Positions 10,213 through 20,813 are shown, counted from the first letter of the stretch. The stretch: DNA of 26,854 bases from Darksidea phi (GCA_030770425.1 JASJFT010000355.1:1-26854), one strand, 5' to 3'. A program made the numbers and translations. Notes: a model not told the origin generated them from the letters alone.

Positions 10213-11309
10213 CAAAGTGACGCGGATGCGGCTCTACACGCCACCGAACCGCGCTAGCAGCCTATTCATCATAATACCCCTTGTAAAGTAAAGTAGGGCA
10301 GAGGGGAATAATAAGTATCCGAGCCGCTTCGACTATCTACTACGTTGGCCGAACCTAGTATTATTATTTTTTAATATATAGGGATATGAAGCTAAAATCC
10401 AAAATTACATAAATAGGTACAGCCCTCTACCCGAGTTATATAAAAGCGTTGATCGTATTATTTTATATAATTCGCGCGTTCGACAGCGTAAACAGGCGCG
10501 GTGGCCCTTCAGACACACGATTGTCGCGTACTGCTCAGGTCGTCTCGAAGGCCGAACGGTAGAACCGCCAAGCCCCGATCAGGACCAGCAGCCATGGGAC
10601 GTTTCCACGAAATGGCCAGGTGTCGAACAGCCTGGGGGAACGGTTGTTGGCGTTTCGTGGTGGCTTGGCGTTAACGTAGCGGAAATTGTCGTGGCATACT
10701 GGTCCTTTCCTATATTTGGTTAGTAAGACCGAATGAGAGCACACAACAGAATGTCACACAAAAGAGTTTACACAACGGCCTAAGCCGCCGAACCTAGTAT
10801 AGCTACGAAGAAATCGCGGCTAAAACCGTATAGGACCGTATTAATTAATTATCGTTGTATTCCTTATAACCGATGTTATATGTCGCACGCCAAGGGACTA
10901 ACGCAGTTCACGTGATGCACTTCACGAGAGGCTTCTGCACCCATGTCCCGACTTGGTTCATCGATGTAGCCACGAAAAGACGCCCTGCTTAACCTCAGCT
11001 CACTTCTTATTCTCGTCGTACGACAGCTCCGAAAATTCTAATTGCCCAGCCCTATCCGACAGGCTATCGGACCGACAGGCCAATCAACTAATAGCTATCG
11101 GTTCGATAGGCTTGGCTCTTCCCACCGTAGCCTAGTGCGTGCACGGACCTAGAGCGTCTCTTGAAAAGTTTTTGCCGCCTCTGAGGTGCACATTACTACA
11201 ATGAGCGTAGCTATGTCTCCCCACCTATGTGCAATATTATACAGGCCGGTTAGTGAGCTAATTTCCTGCTTGATTCTCGAACAGGTTCTGACTCTCCCAG
11301 TCTTGGTCC
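10213..11309. other. Intergenic stretch before the homoaconitase gene
   Basis: About 1.1 kb without a supported gene. It has AT-rich patches near 10360-10480 and 10800-10870. A 14-bp exact direct repeat (gccgaacctagtat) occurs at 10348-10361 and 10787-10800. A cluster of ctatcgg/cgatagg-type words lies at about 11045-11110. The minus ORF at 10535-10744 has no recognisable features. The end of the stretch presumably holds the homoaconitase promoter. Confidence 0.4.
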
Positions 11310-14047
11310 ATGTGGACTCAATCGGCGGGTCTCGCTAGGCGGCAACTTCTCTCGATCTCACAATCCTCCCGTTCTTCAAAGACACCAACCTTCCTGCGCG
11401 AAGCCTCGACTTCAGTGCCATGGGATTCACTCGAAGCGAACCGGCGGTCTCAGACCCTGACAGAAAAGATTGTCCAGAAACATGCGATCCTCGATTTGGG
11501 AAAGCGAGCCGCCCCCCGTCCCGGCGATTATATTAGTTTATCACCGTAAGGAACGCTTGTGGTATAAGTACTCTATATAAACTAATATATTGTAAAGTTC
11601 TTTTTGTATGACGCACGACAACACTCGAGCGGTGCTCTCCAAGTTCCTACAGGTGGGAGCCACCAAGGTCCATTCCGCGGCACAGCTCATCTACACCCTC
11701 GACCACGACGTGCAAAACGTCAGCCCAGCGAACCTGAAAAAGTACGCAGAGATCGAGGCATTTGCTGCCGAACAGGGCGTGAGCTTTTATCCTAAGGGCC
11801 GTGGGATCGGTCATCAAGTGAGTAACCGATATGCGGCGGTGGCGTGTTGTTATCGAATTCGACGCCTAATTTCCTGATAGATTATGGTAGAGGAAGGGTA
11901 TACCTGGCCGGGCACCATGGTTGTGGCTTCGGATAGCCATAGTAACATGTATGGGGCTGTCGGTTGCCTTGGTACTCCTATCGTGAGGACCGATGCTATG
12001 GCCATATGGCAAAGCGGACGTACATGGTATCAACTTGCTCCTGTTGCACGACTCACGCTCACGGGGAAAGTTCCTGTTGGCGTAACTGGTAAGGATATCG
12101 TCTTGGCTTTATGCGCGCTCTTTCCGAGCGACGTGCTCAACCACGCAGTCGAGATCAACGGAACGGCCGAGACTCTAGCAAGTATTCCCATCGATAGCCG
12201 TCTTACCATCAGCAATATGTCTACGGAATGGGGAGCCCTCTCCTGCCTCTTTCCCATCGATGAAACCCTGGAACATTGGCTCCGACAGAAGGCAGACGAG
12301 GCGGCACTGTATGACAATCGAACCACAAGGAAGCGAATTAACCACGAAAGGATAGATGAGCTGTTTGACAACCCTCCCAAGGCTGACCATGACGCGGTAT
12401 ATGCCAAGCAGCTCTATCTTAACCTCTCGACCCTTTCGCCCTACGTAACTGGCCCGGATTCGGTCAAGGTTGCAACGCCACTTCATGAGCTTGCCTCCAA
12501 GAATATTAAGATCGACCGCGCGTACCTCGTCTCTTGTACTAATGGACGGGCCAGTGATATTTCTAGCGCCGCTAAAGTCTTCAGGGATGCTGCTAAGGCG
12601 AACCCCGGTACGAAGCCCAAGATCGCCGATGGCGTCGGATTCTACATCTCGGCGGCATCAGCACCCGAACAGAAGAGGGCCGAAGCTGCGGGTGACTGGC
12701 AAGTCTTGGTGGATGCCGGAGCGCAGCCGATGCCATCTGGTTGTGCACAGTGTATTGGTTTAGGACGCGGGTTGCTTGAAGCTGGCCAAGTGAGTAGTGG
12801 TCCAACATCTCTCCCGAAGGAACGAAATAACTCACCAGTGTCCAGGTCGGGATCAGCGCCAGCAACCGCAATTTCAAGGGGCGCATGGGCTCGCGAGGTC
12901 AGTATTACTTATTGTACTCTTTATACCTCTTCCAGGAAAGTCCCGGGACTTACTGATATAAATAAGGCTCTCTTTGAAGCTTTATCCTCCTAAGTATACT
13001 AGAATTAATAATAACTTACTGATGATGTCTTAGACGCGCAGGCGTACCTGGCGAGCCCCGAGATCGTAGCGGCTAGCGCGCTCCGCGGCACGATTACGGG
13101 GCCGGGCGCCTACCAGGTGCCGACAGACTGGTCGGGCGTCGATTACGGCTACGGCACCGGCGCGGAGCCCATCATCGAGGACCAGCTGGCCCATTTTATT
13201 CAGCAGATGGACTCATTGATCGAGCGGATCGAGCCGACAGCGGGCGAGTCCGACAGGACGCAAACTGAGATGCTGCCCAGCTTCCCCGACAAGATTAGCG
13301 GTCAGATTATATGGTTAGATGCCGATAATCTTAGCACGGATGGTATCTTGTAAGTATACGCTAGGATTTATAGTAAGACTTATACACTAATTATACCTAT
13401 AGCCCAGGAACGCTGTAAGTCAAACCTCTGAAATGGGTTCCGGGGTTCCGGATTTAGGGCGTAGCAGCCAAGTGGCTCTGGAGAAAAGAGAACCAGGTAC
13501 TGACGGAGTAATGGGCAGAACCTACCGAGACGACGTTACCAAGGATGAGATGGCGCGCGCCTGTATGCAGAACTATGACCCGGACTTTGGCGCCGTCGCT
13601 CACCCGGGCGACATTCTAGTATCGGGCTACAACTTTGGTACAGGCTCGTCGCGCGAACAGGCCGCCACAGCCATCCTTGCTAAGCAAATCCCACTCGTCG
13701 TAGCGGGTAGCTTCAGCAACATCTTTGCGCGTAACGCTATTAATAACGCGCTTATTAACCTCCAGGTACCCTCCCTCGTCGAACGCCTACGCACCCACTT
13801 TTCCTCTCAGGCCGAGAAGAAGGGAGAGGGAGAAGGGGAGGGGAAGCCGGTACTAACGCGCCGCACGGGCTGGACGCTGACGTGGGATGTCCGGCGTAGT
13901 ATCGTTGAGGTGCAGGAGGGCCCGGATAGTACACCGTGGATCGAGAGGGTCGGCGAGCTACCGGCTACGGTGCAGGCTATCATCGCGGCGGGCGGGCTTG
14001 AAGCGTGGACCGCGGCCGAGGTTGCCAAGTCGAGGCCATCACGATGA
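11310..14047 (+). CDS. Homoaconitase, mitochondrial (LYS4/LysF-like), seven exons
   Basis: Exons: 11310-11545, 11598-11817, 11881-12789, 12846-12897, 13034-13349, 13403-13414 and 13519-14047. They encode about 757 residues, the usual size for fungal homoaconitase. All introns are GT-AG, and every junction restores family sequence, including a 12-base exon giving GIFPGTLTYRDD. The Arg/Ser-rich, acid-free N terminus fits a mitochondrial presequence. The [4Fe-4S] cysteines are kept: SCTNGRASD (Cys codon 12535) and GCAQCIGLG (12742, 12751). MTHDN, GRGIGHQ, MVVASDSHSN and the C-terminal GSSREQAATAILAKQIP are also present. The enzyme hydrates homoaconitate to homoisocitrate in alpha-aminoadipate lysine synthesis. 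Departures from the canonical sequence I remember are GCAQCIG (usually GCGPCIG), FNFGCGSSR changed to YNFGTGSSR, PHKCMTHD changed to PSFCMTHD, and a GEGEGEG insert near the C terminus. A diverged paralogue is more likely than the housekeeping copy. No lysine-pathway neighbour is present. Confidence 0.92.
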
Positions 14048-14381
14048 TCTTCTTGGCTTTTGTCGTGGACTATCTCGAACGCTAGTGGTTGATTATTGAT
14101 GAGTTTACACAGCAATTCAATTGTGAGGACGAAGCTGCGCTATGCTACGAGTATATAGTATACCGACCGTGCACTGGCATGGTCACATGATATAGAACCA
14201 TGACAGCTTTCCCGGAGTAATTAGGGCAGATTTCATAAGTTTCCTGGCGGGTCCTGGAGACTGCTAGGTACCGACATGGCTAGTATAAGTACTTGGCGGC
14301 TATGTTTTAACATGAATTTTAATAGCTTCAAGACCTTCTCACTCGCTTAAGCCTTACGCCGTTCTCTTCAGCTAAGTATCT
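14048..14381. other. Convergent intergenic region
   Basis: Lies between the 3' ends of the plus-strand homoaconitase and the minus-strand exonuclease-like gene. No ORF or RNA gene was recognised. It should hold the 3' untranslated regions and polyadenylation signals of both. Confidence 0.5.
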
Positions 14382-15332
14382 TTACGTTTGTAAGTCTCTA
14401 TTCAGTTCGTCAGCAAGCATCAGCTTAAGAAGTAATAGAAACGTACCCGTACCGTTCTCGACTCCGTGTTTCTTTATCAGCCAATCGAGGATGGACTTCT
14501 GCGAGGATCTCGCGACTGTTTCTGGCTGCCATTCCCACCCTCGCTCTTCGACTGGCTTACAGAGTTCGTCAAACCCCATACAGACCAGTCGTGTCTGCTG
14601 ACAGTCGACGACCGCCTGATGATTAAGTCCGATCAAGGAATGCCGGGGATACATGATAGGGAACAAGACTTCCAGTTTCATAGGGAACAACCTCTGCCCA
14701 ACCTTTGGCAAATTCGGGCGAAAAAGGTTGATTAATGGTATACAGTTCTTGTCAGGTGGCAAGATATCCAAATATCCTGCTGATTCCAGAAATTTTCTTA
14801 GCATTGTTAAGTCGGCGGTGCTCGTGTGCCACACCAGGATGATTGTCTCAGGACGGATCCCTACCTCCTTTAACCTCGCTGCGACCTGGTGTACGGTCAT
14901 GCGGTCGATGTTCGAACGTGTTGAGGAAAAGACGTGCTTGGCTTGTGCCTGGCTTGCCATTTTCATGCAAGAATGTCCCCATCCCGTGTGGTCGAGTCCA
15001 TCCTGGTGTTCGATAGTTGTATTGATCAAAACATCTCCCGACATTCGTTCAATGAAAGAAAATTCCCACAGTTGCCGGGAGGTAAGCGAGAACTCATCAT
15101 CTAGGATGACAAGATCCAAGCCAGGCCGCTCACCCTCAGAGATTTCCTGCATTCGTCGACGCACAATATCGTAGCTAGGCGGAGTGACCCACCTATCCCG
15201 AGCTGCAGATTTGAACACCTCCTGGGCCTGTCGGGGGTCGAACTTCGTGCTCAGGTGAACCTTTATCAGGAGCTTCCCAAAATGCAGACCACATCCTATG
15301 GAACCGTGAACACTAAGCTGAGTGCAGCCTTT
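14382..15332 (-). CDS. DEDDh exonuclease-like (RNase H-fold) protein, 5' end uncertain
   Basis: The frame is open from 15332 to 14382. It carries three exonuclease motifs in order: LVILDDEFS (the D-x-E of motif I), LVWHTSTADLTMLRKFLE (motif II Asp), and GLNHQAVVDCQQTRL (H-x4-D, motif III). This is the DEDDh arrangement of DnaQ-like 3'-5' exonucleases, and the metal ligands look intact. The first in-frame ATG is at 15152, yet upstream codons look coding. A well-formed 63-bp intron (15333-15395, gtaaga...catag) would join an exon at 15396 to about 15617, still without ATG. A further exon may be missing. The gene lies about 50 bp downstream of the zinc-finger gene on the same strand, but no splice joins them in frame. 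The substrate (RNA or DNA) is unknown. This type recurs as multicopy accessory genes in ascomycetes, to my recollection. Confidence 0.62.
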   Translation of the reverse strand, partial: KGCTQLSVHGSIGCGLHFGKLLIKVHLSTKFDPRQAQEVFKSAARDRWVTPPSYDIVRRRMQEISEGERPGLDLVILDDEFSLTSRQLWEFSFIERMSGDVLINTTIEHQDGLDHTGWGHSCMKMASQAQAKHVFSSTRSNIDRMTVHQVAARLKEVGIRPETIILVWHTSTADLTMLRKFLESAGYLDILPPDKNCIPLINLFRPNLPKVGQRLFPMKLEVLFPIMYPRHSLIGLNHQAVVDCQQTRLVCMGFDELCKPVEERGWEWQPETVARSSQKSILDWLIKKHGVENGTGTFLLLLKLMLADELNRDLQT

Positions 15333-15664
15333 CTATGTACATATAGAAGTCTCGGCTTGACTAGCTAGGTTATGGCACGCAACCCATTTTCTTACCTGAT
15401 GTTCGGAGTGGCATGCGACGCAGCGACCGTGCAGATGCAGTCGAGTATACTGGTATGTGCTGCGGCCCGTGAAGATAAGACGTGCGGTATCCAGATCGAT
15501 GGTGGTGTTATTCGGGCATCGCTCATCAACCCTGCGGTGTTTGAGAGAAGACGGTCCTACACACTTATAGCCAAGGTTCGTAAGCCCCACTGAGCAGTAG
15601 TTTTGGCCACCTATTCGGGTAGTATTCTGTTAGCTTTCCGGAAAGAGGTCCAATGGGAATGCAT

Positions 15665-17486
15665 TTACGTACTCCATTTGGCAGTGTTGGACTCATGAAC
15701 TTGGCGTTGATGTTCTTTAGACAAAGTCCCAATGCAGAGACTACTGGATTCCTCTTGGTCTTCCCACGGTGCAAGAGTTTCCCCTCCTTGGTCTTCGTCA
15801 TCGCTTCCACTCGTCTCAAGAGTGTCGTCGTCGTCGGCCCCAGTTGCACCCGTTAAATCCAGGCTACTGTGCTCAAGGATGGAGAAGAACAGTGGTAGCT
15901 GACTGCGCACTGGTGATCCTTCAACTGGTTGTGCAACAAATTCGTCATCGATCCCGATATCGCCGACCTCGACATGTTTCTTATGGTGCATTGACATTCT
16001 TGCTCTCTGAAATCGCTGGCCGGCTACAGCGCTCTGGCACCCGGGAATCGTACATAGAAAGAGGGTTCCAAGTGAGTGCTTTGGACTGTAGGAATGCTGG
16101 ATGGCATCCTTGGCGGTCACAAACCGTTCGCGGCAGTGCTTATGTTGACATAGGAAAGCATGAGTATGCACTTTTGCATGCCTGTTAGCATCAAGCTTGA
16201 GCCAGAATTCCATCTGGCAGCCGAACTGGTCGGCAACGGGACATGGAATTCTGACTGCCAGGTGTATTTTGGAGTGCGTCGTAGCGCCTGACTTGGTCGC
16301 GAATTTCTTGTGACAGTTGTACTCATCAGCAAGGGGGCAAGGATACTTGATGTTCCTATGAACTGCATCCGCGTGTATCTTCGCTTGTTGCACACTGCCA
16401 AACACCTTCCCACAGTCCTCTGCATCTGCACAAGGGCACGGGAATCTCAACTGGTCGTGCGCTACTAAAGCATGGTCTATCGCAGACCGCTTTAGGACAA
16501 ATGTAGCAGAACAACCAAGATCCTCAGCACGTGGGCAAGGAAATCGCACTCCCTTATGATCCCTATTAACGTGTTTTCGGGCAGCATCGCGGCGATCGAA
16601 TCGTTTGTCGCAATCATATTTCTCTGCAAGTGGACATGGATATGGGTTTCGCTCATGTTCCTGATTGACATGTATATCTGCCGCGACCGTGCTGATGAAT
16701 CTAGCTGTGCAGCCAAGCTCTTTGGTACGTGGACAGGAAAACCGCAATCCCTTATGCTGAATATCAGCATGGATTTCGGCAGACCTTAGGCGGTAAAACA
16801 ACTCGGTGCACTTGTGCTCTTTTGCAAGTGGGCATAGGTGTTGTTTTCCCCAATGTGCGTGTACATCCTTGACGTGTTCTGCTGCCCCGCTAGCCCTGGC
16901 GAAGGTAGCCGTGCAGCCCGTGTCTTCGGCCACAGGACACGGATGTCGAATCCGTTGGTGTATCGCGCGAACATGGTGAACCACACCCTGGAAAGAGGCT
17001 AACGTGCTTGTACCGTCACAGCCCTGTGCAAGCGGACAAGGAAATGCTTTTCCTCGGTGCTCGGAGCTGAGATGTCTCTCGAGAGACCTCACGTTTTGGA
17101 ATGTTGCTGAGCAGCCAAGCTCAGCGTGGAGGCATATGAACTGTCTATCTTCTGTCATATGGACCGGTGACACCCTGTGGTTGAGAATGGCATGGCAGGA
17201 AGCCTCGACCTGAGTCTGGAAGGTCTCATCGCAATGATGTTTATCAGCGTAAGTGCATGGGAAAGTCTGCGGTCCGAAGAATTAATATCCTCAAGTAGGA
17301 CGATGGCGATGAGCATGGAACCCTTACCTTCTGCCATGGTTTTGCCATTGGCGCCTCCTTCTGTGGCGGTTCTGCAGCCGGTGTTTCCTTGGGCGCTTGA
17401 CGTTTCACATTAATATTCAATACTGTCCTTCCTGCCTGTGGGTTGCTTGATATTTTCTTCCGCGACGATCGCGTTGTCGGTGCCAT
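15665..17486 (-). CDS. Multi-C2H2 zinc-finger protein (13 fingers), two exons
   Basis: Exon 1 is 17486-17328 (ATG in good context, 53 basic residues) and exon 2 is 17266-15665. A 61-bp intron (gtaagg...ccgcag) joins them in phase, giving about 586 residues. Exon 2 begins within a first finger (PCTYADKHHCDETF...H...H), followed by twelve more. Most have the form PCP-A----C---F-------H----H. The two Cys are seven residues apart instead of the usual two to four, with Pro-Cys-Pro before them. Two final fingers are more divergent. The C-terminal tail is strongly acidic (GADDDDTLETSGSDDEDQG). This organisation suggests a nuclear DNA- or RNA-binding protein with a possible activation or interaction tail. 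The basic exon 1 (TTRSSRKK) could hold a nuclear localisation signal. No separate effector domain was recognised. Confidence 0.83.
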
Positions 17487-17926
17487 GGCTACGGGTAGGA
17501 GTGCGTGTGTTGTACCATATACACAATCAGATGCTGTGGGTAGACGGCAGAGGGGGGGAATGCTTGCTGTAAAGAAAGCAAAGGAGATGGAGATGGAGTG
17601 AGGTGAGAGAGGTGGGTAATCGAGAAAATATATATAGAGAAACTACAGGACGAAGTGAAGTACGTAACACTTGTTCTGTACCCACGGAGTTTCGGTACTA
17701 AACCTCCGAAGGCCCGTATGCTAAGTGAGCTATAAATAATCTCCTACTTTCCCTCATTCAACACCGGTCTCCATGCCCTCAAAAGCAGCTATTCATCCAG
17801 CCTCGGCGTTGCAACACCACGTGTTCTAAACCGACTACTAGTGAGTACTCGAATATAGGAGCTACCTAGTGCTGATGGATGTGCAGGAACGCTCGGCGAC
17901 TCCATTAACCCGACACGGTTTCAACT
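17487..17926. promoter_or_regulatory. Divergent promoter region between the zinc-finger and Fic/Doc genes
   Basis: A 440-bp gap between two outward-facing genes, so it must hold both promoters if both were ever transcribed. It includes a purine-rich stretch, an AT tract with atatatatag at about 17628-17637, and a cacgtg E-box near 17819. Assignment of any element to either gene is inference. Confidence 0.4.
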
Positions 17927-18309
17927 ATGGCTTCCACCGTCAAACAGTTCCGCTTCCTCACCACTGCTCAGGTCAAGCGTCTTCACTGCACCTTAATCGC
18001 AGACGCCCTGCCCACACAGCCGTCTTTGTTGGATTCAGCAGTACGTCGCCCATGAACATCAAGTACTACAACAACCAACAGAACTTGTTCCAGCTTACAG
18101 CAAGCCTCTCGGGGAAAATCATGAAGAACCACGCCTACCAAGACGGAAACAAACGTACTACGCTTGTGGAGACAGACATATTTTTAAAGATTAACGGGTA
18201 CAAACTCCAAAAAACGCCTTTGCAGCCCAATTAGAACATAGAGAACGCTCATATTACCGTGTGTATAAATACGTAGACAGCCGAGGAACTAGGTCGGTTC
18301 TATGAGTAA
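17927..18309 (+). pseudogene. Fic/Doc-family protein gene, broken
   Basis: The ATG at 17927 opens a frame that is followed, after a one-base frameshift near 18042, by a second frame containing the Fic active-site motif HAYQDGNKRT (about 18130-18160). It then reads LKINGYKLQKTP. Two in-frame TAG codons (18232 and 18274) precede a C-terminal remnant with TAEELGRFYE and a TAA at 18307. The N-terminal part (KQFRFLTTAQVKRLH) and the total length of about 130 codons fit the Doc subfamily, known from bacterial toxin-antitoxin modules and also present in fungi. Fic/Doc enzymes modify target proteins with a nucleotide or phosphate. The active-site motif itself is intact, but frameshift and stops make a full product unlikely. 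No antitoxin-like partner is adjacent. An origin by transfer from bacteria is the usual view for such genes; here it is inference. Confidence 0.72.
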
Positions 18310-18859
18310 ATGGCTACGGCGATTAAAGAGTAGTCTCCTGAAATCATAATGCACAGAGATGAGGCTATAGAATATTAAGCGCTGGATTATACTAGTTTTC
18401 CTTTTGGTTGATTAGGACGCTCTTTCGGCAGCTGTATTGGATCTAAAGCCGTGACATTTTCTCACAAAGCCTTTTCCAAATGAAGACCCTGTTTTAAACG
18501 TCATGGCAATGGGGGTACATGGTAGAAATAGAATCACAATCTAGTATTCATACCTAGTACTATAATAATAATCCTCATACCTTAATCACATATCCTTCGA
18601 CTTATCGAGCGCTTCTCCGATTTCTCGTATTATAGTACTGGCAAGTTCCGCGAACTCTACTACCTTCTATTAGCATACGTAGAATGAGAATGCAACGGCT
18701 TAGGCAAGGTACGATCTAGAGTACCGTCCAAAGCGATTGTATATATCACGCCTTAGAGATATAACGTTGCTGAACTCGTATTCGCGGCAGACCGGCGGGG
18801 AAGCTATTAAGGGATAACTAGGCGGGGGCAACTAGGCGATGAGTCTAAAGATTGGAAGA
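18310..18859. other. Intergenic stretch, mixed composition
   Basis: No gene was recognised. The 18540-18780 part is rich in TA steps (for example actataataataatcc), suggesting mild RIP-like erosion or an old repeat. No structured RNA was identified. Confidence 0.4.
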
Positions 18860-19204
18860 TTAGCGACCACTAGACATCAGGACATGGGAACGGTTACCAA
18901 GTACGAAGTGTTGGGTATTATAAAAGTAGCTCAACGTAAACCTGTCTGGACGATTCGGGAGAGTTGATGAGCTATTACTAAGGCAGCTGCCAGCCTGCAG
19001 AGCATAGCCAACTTCTGTAGGAATGCACACATAGGCTTCCCCAGGGTCACCAACTCGGATAGATACTTCTTTTGTGACGAGTGTGCCCTCTGGCCCCAGG
19101 TTGGTAAACTCAGCCGTCGCCCAATGACGGTACGGAAGGGTCTCGGAGCATGGAAAGGTCGTGGAATGGCGATATGCACAACACGCGCACTCACGGTGCG
19201 AGAT
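18860..19204 (-). other. 114-codon open frame without a start, possible exon
   Basis: Open from the codon after a TAG (19205-19207) to a TAA at 18860-18862, with its only Met near the C-terminal end. It contains LPYRHWATAEFTNLGPEG, then TKEVSIRVGDPGEAYVC and TEVGYALQAGSCLS, which look like real protein sequence. The overlapping ATG-started minus frame (18931-19215) is Arg-rich and less protein-like. It may be an exon of a spliced or decayed gene. No family was recognised. Confidence 0.3.
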
Positions 19205-20460
19205 CTAGCGAGCATGGCTTGGTGGGGATCGAATTTACCCTGAGACGTAGTTTAAGCGTGGCAGCCTAACTACAATGCCCCGCTCGCGGAAGAGCTCGAC
19301 GACAGCATTCTGTCAGTCGGCGATGTCGAGGGCAGCAGCACCGCACTTCACTTCGACGAACGAAGTGCAAGAAAAGAGCAAAGATGCCGTCTGATTCTCA
19401 CAATGCTGGCGCAGCAACCACTCAAATAATAGGACTGATGGGTGCGCAAGCGCCGAACCAGACAGAGCGGGGCGGCGATGGTTCGTTCTCATCAGGTGCA
19501 CGGACGGGCGCAACCCGAATCGATGACGCCGCTCTCTGCTCACCTTCAATCCACCTTCCTGTGTCGCAGAATCCCACCTATATCGCCAACGTGCTACGAG
19601 CAACAACCGTCTACTTTGCAATTCTTCCTCCTACGAAAACTGCGCTAACACGCGCTACCAACTCCGTCCTCCACTCGAACCCTCCTGCAGCACCGCTCTG
19701 TAGCCTACACAATGGCCGGCACCGTCCGCTAACGTTCAATTCGCAGCATCTCCGCCCGTCGAACCATCACCATGGTCTACTTCCGCGCGGTGGCTGAGGT
19801 CCGCAACGCCTTCTAGTGCATGGTGGGCAAGTTCGACTATCTCAGCAGCTCCTTCGCACCAGAAGCCCGCCGTGCCGTACAAATGGCGAACCTGCAACCG
19901 GGCGATTGCACACCATCGTTCGAGACGGCGGCTGCGTCGGTCTTGACGCTGTGCAAGGCTTCCTCGACGTCGACGCCCACTATCGCGACGCCCACCATCG
20001 CCTCGCCCGCTCCGGCCTGACGGTTGCGCCCGAGGGCACCGATACGCAACGGGGAGGGATATGGATGCGTTTCGGCGGGGGTCCCGAGATGGAGGCGGGA
20101 GCCATAGCGGCGACGGAGCCGGAGGGAGCTGCCGTGATGTGGAGATACGGGTATCAAGAGGAGACGTCGGTAGAGTGTATGGACAGTGGCTGGGCAGGAG
20201 GCATGGCAAGCGAGTATGAGGGGAATACTTCAGTAATGCCATGGTGGTGGCCGTGGAGCCGATATCCATGATCTAACGAAAGGGGTACTGTTCTCTATCC
20301 AACGCTAACGTTAGTAGGTGGGATCAGGGCTTTACAAGGGCTTGAAGACCATGACAATGCGAGTTGAAGGGCACATTCGGCTTTCAGATCGATTACTAGC
20401 TACATAGAACTCCATCGTTCCCTCCCCCCTCTCGAGCCTGGGTGACGCGGCTGCAGCTTT
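19205..20460. other. Ambiguous GC-rich stretch with competing frames
   Basis: Long ORFs on both strands overlap here (19384-19797 and 19816-20271 plus, 19736-20269 minus), and most are low-complexity. The least unlikely is a plus frame from 19763. It has an in-frame TAG at 19814, then reads MVGKFDYLSSSFAPEA and VQMANLQPGD. That resembles the start of a Class I methyltransferase, but the expected glycine motif does not follow in frame. I make no gene call. Confidence 0.3.
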
Positions 20461-20471
20461 CCTATCTTCCC

Positions 20472-20756
20472 TTACACACGTAGCTCCACGAGAACGCCAA
20501 CTTGCTGATGCTCTGCCATGTTTGGGCTATTGACCGGAGGTGACTGGGCCAGGGTCTGGGCGCGTTGCTCATCAATGCGCTGCGCGGCGATGGCTTGGAG
20601 ACATTGGACCAGCTCCGCGTCGCGCTGGTCCGCAGACTTGGTGTTCTGGCGTGATGCTGCGGACGAGGGCCTCGTGAAGGCGTCTCCAGCACTGATGACC
20701 AATTACCGTTTGCGGGTTGATCCAGTTGCCCATCGCGGCCCCCGTCATCAGGCTTA
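20472..20756 (-). pseudogene. Possible frameshifted coding remnant
   Basis: An ATG-started minus frame near 20747 (MTGAAMGNWINPQTV) is followed, in another frame, by ISAGDAFTRPSSAASRQ, then LVQCLQAIAAQRIDEQRAQT and MAEHQQVGVLVELRV to a TAA at 20472. One frameshift would join them. It lies directly downstream of the methyltransferase on the same strand and might once have been its continuation. No domain was recognised. Confidence 0.3.
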
Positions 20757-20813
20757 GTTAATATTGCGGGGGCGAGGGGGTTCGTATGGGGCAGGGCAAG
20801 TGAGTCACCCTAG

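Noticed and set aside
9839..10244. Long ORFs on both strands through the 12-bp minisatellite (Ala-Asp-Thr-Val, Gly-rich and Pro-rich proteins)
   Set aside because: A stop-free repeat with a period divisible by three opens several frames at once; the flanks carry no coding or splice signal.
11284..11295. tgactc near the homoaconitase start as a Gcn4/CpcA-type site
   Set aside because: Only a partial match to the TGA(C/G)TCA palindrome and about 20 bp from the ATG, too weak to call.
12030..12886. Minus-strand ORFs inside the homoaconitase gene
   Set aside because: They are antisense shadows of a clearly conserved exon.
14466..15174. Plus-strand ORFs opposite the exonuclease-like gene
   Set aside because: The minus frame carries ordered exonuclease motifs; the plus frames have none.
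15333..17173. Fusion of the zinc-finger and exonuclease-like genes into one protein
   Set aside because: The one good donor near the zinc-finger stop (gtaaat, phase 2) does not join any nearby acceptor in the exonuclease frame.
19736..20269. 177-codon minus ORF rich in Pro, Ser and Arg
   Set aside because: Low-complexity composition, overlapping plus frames of similar length, and no motif.
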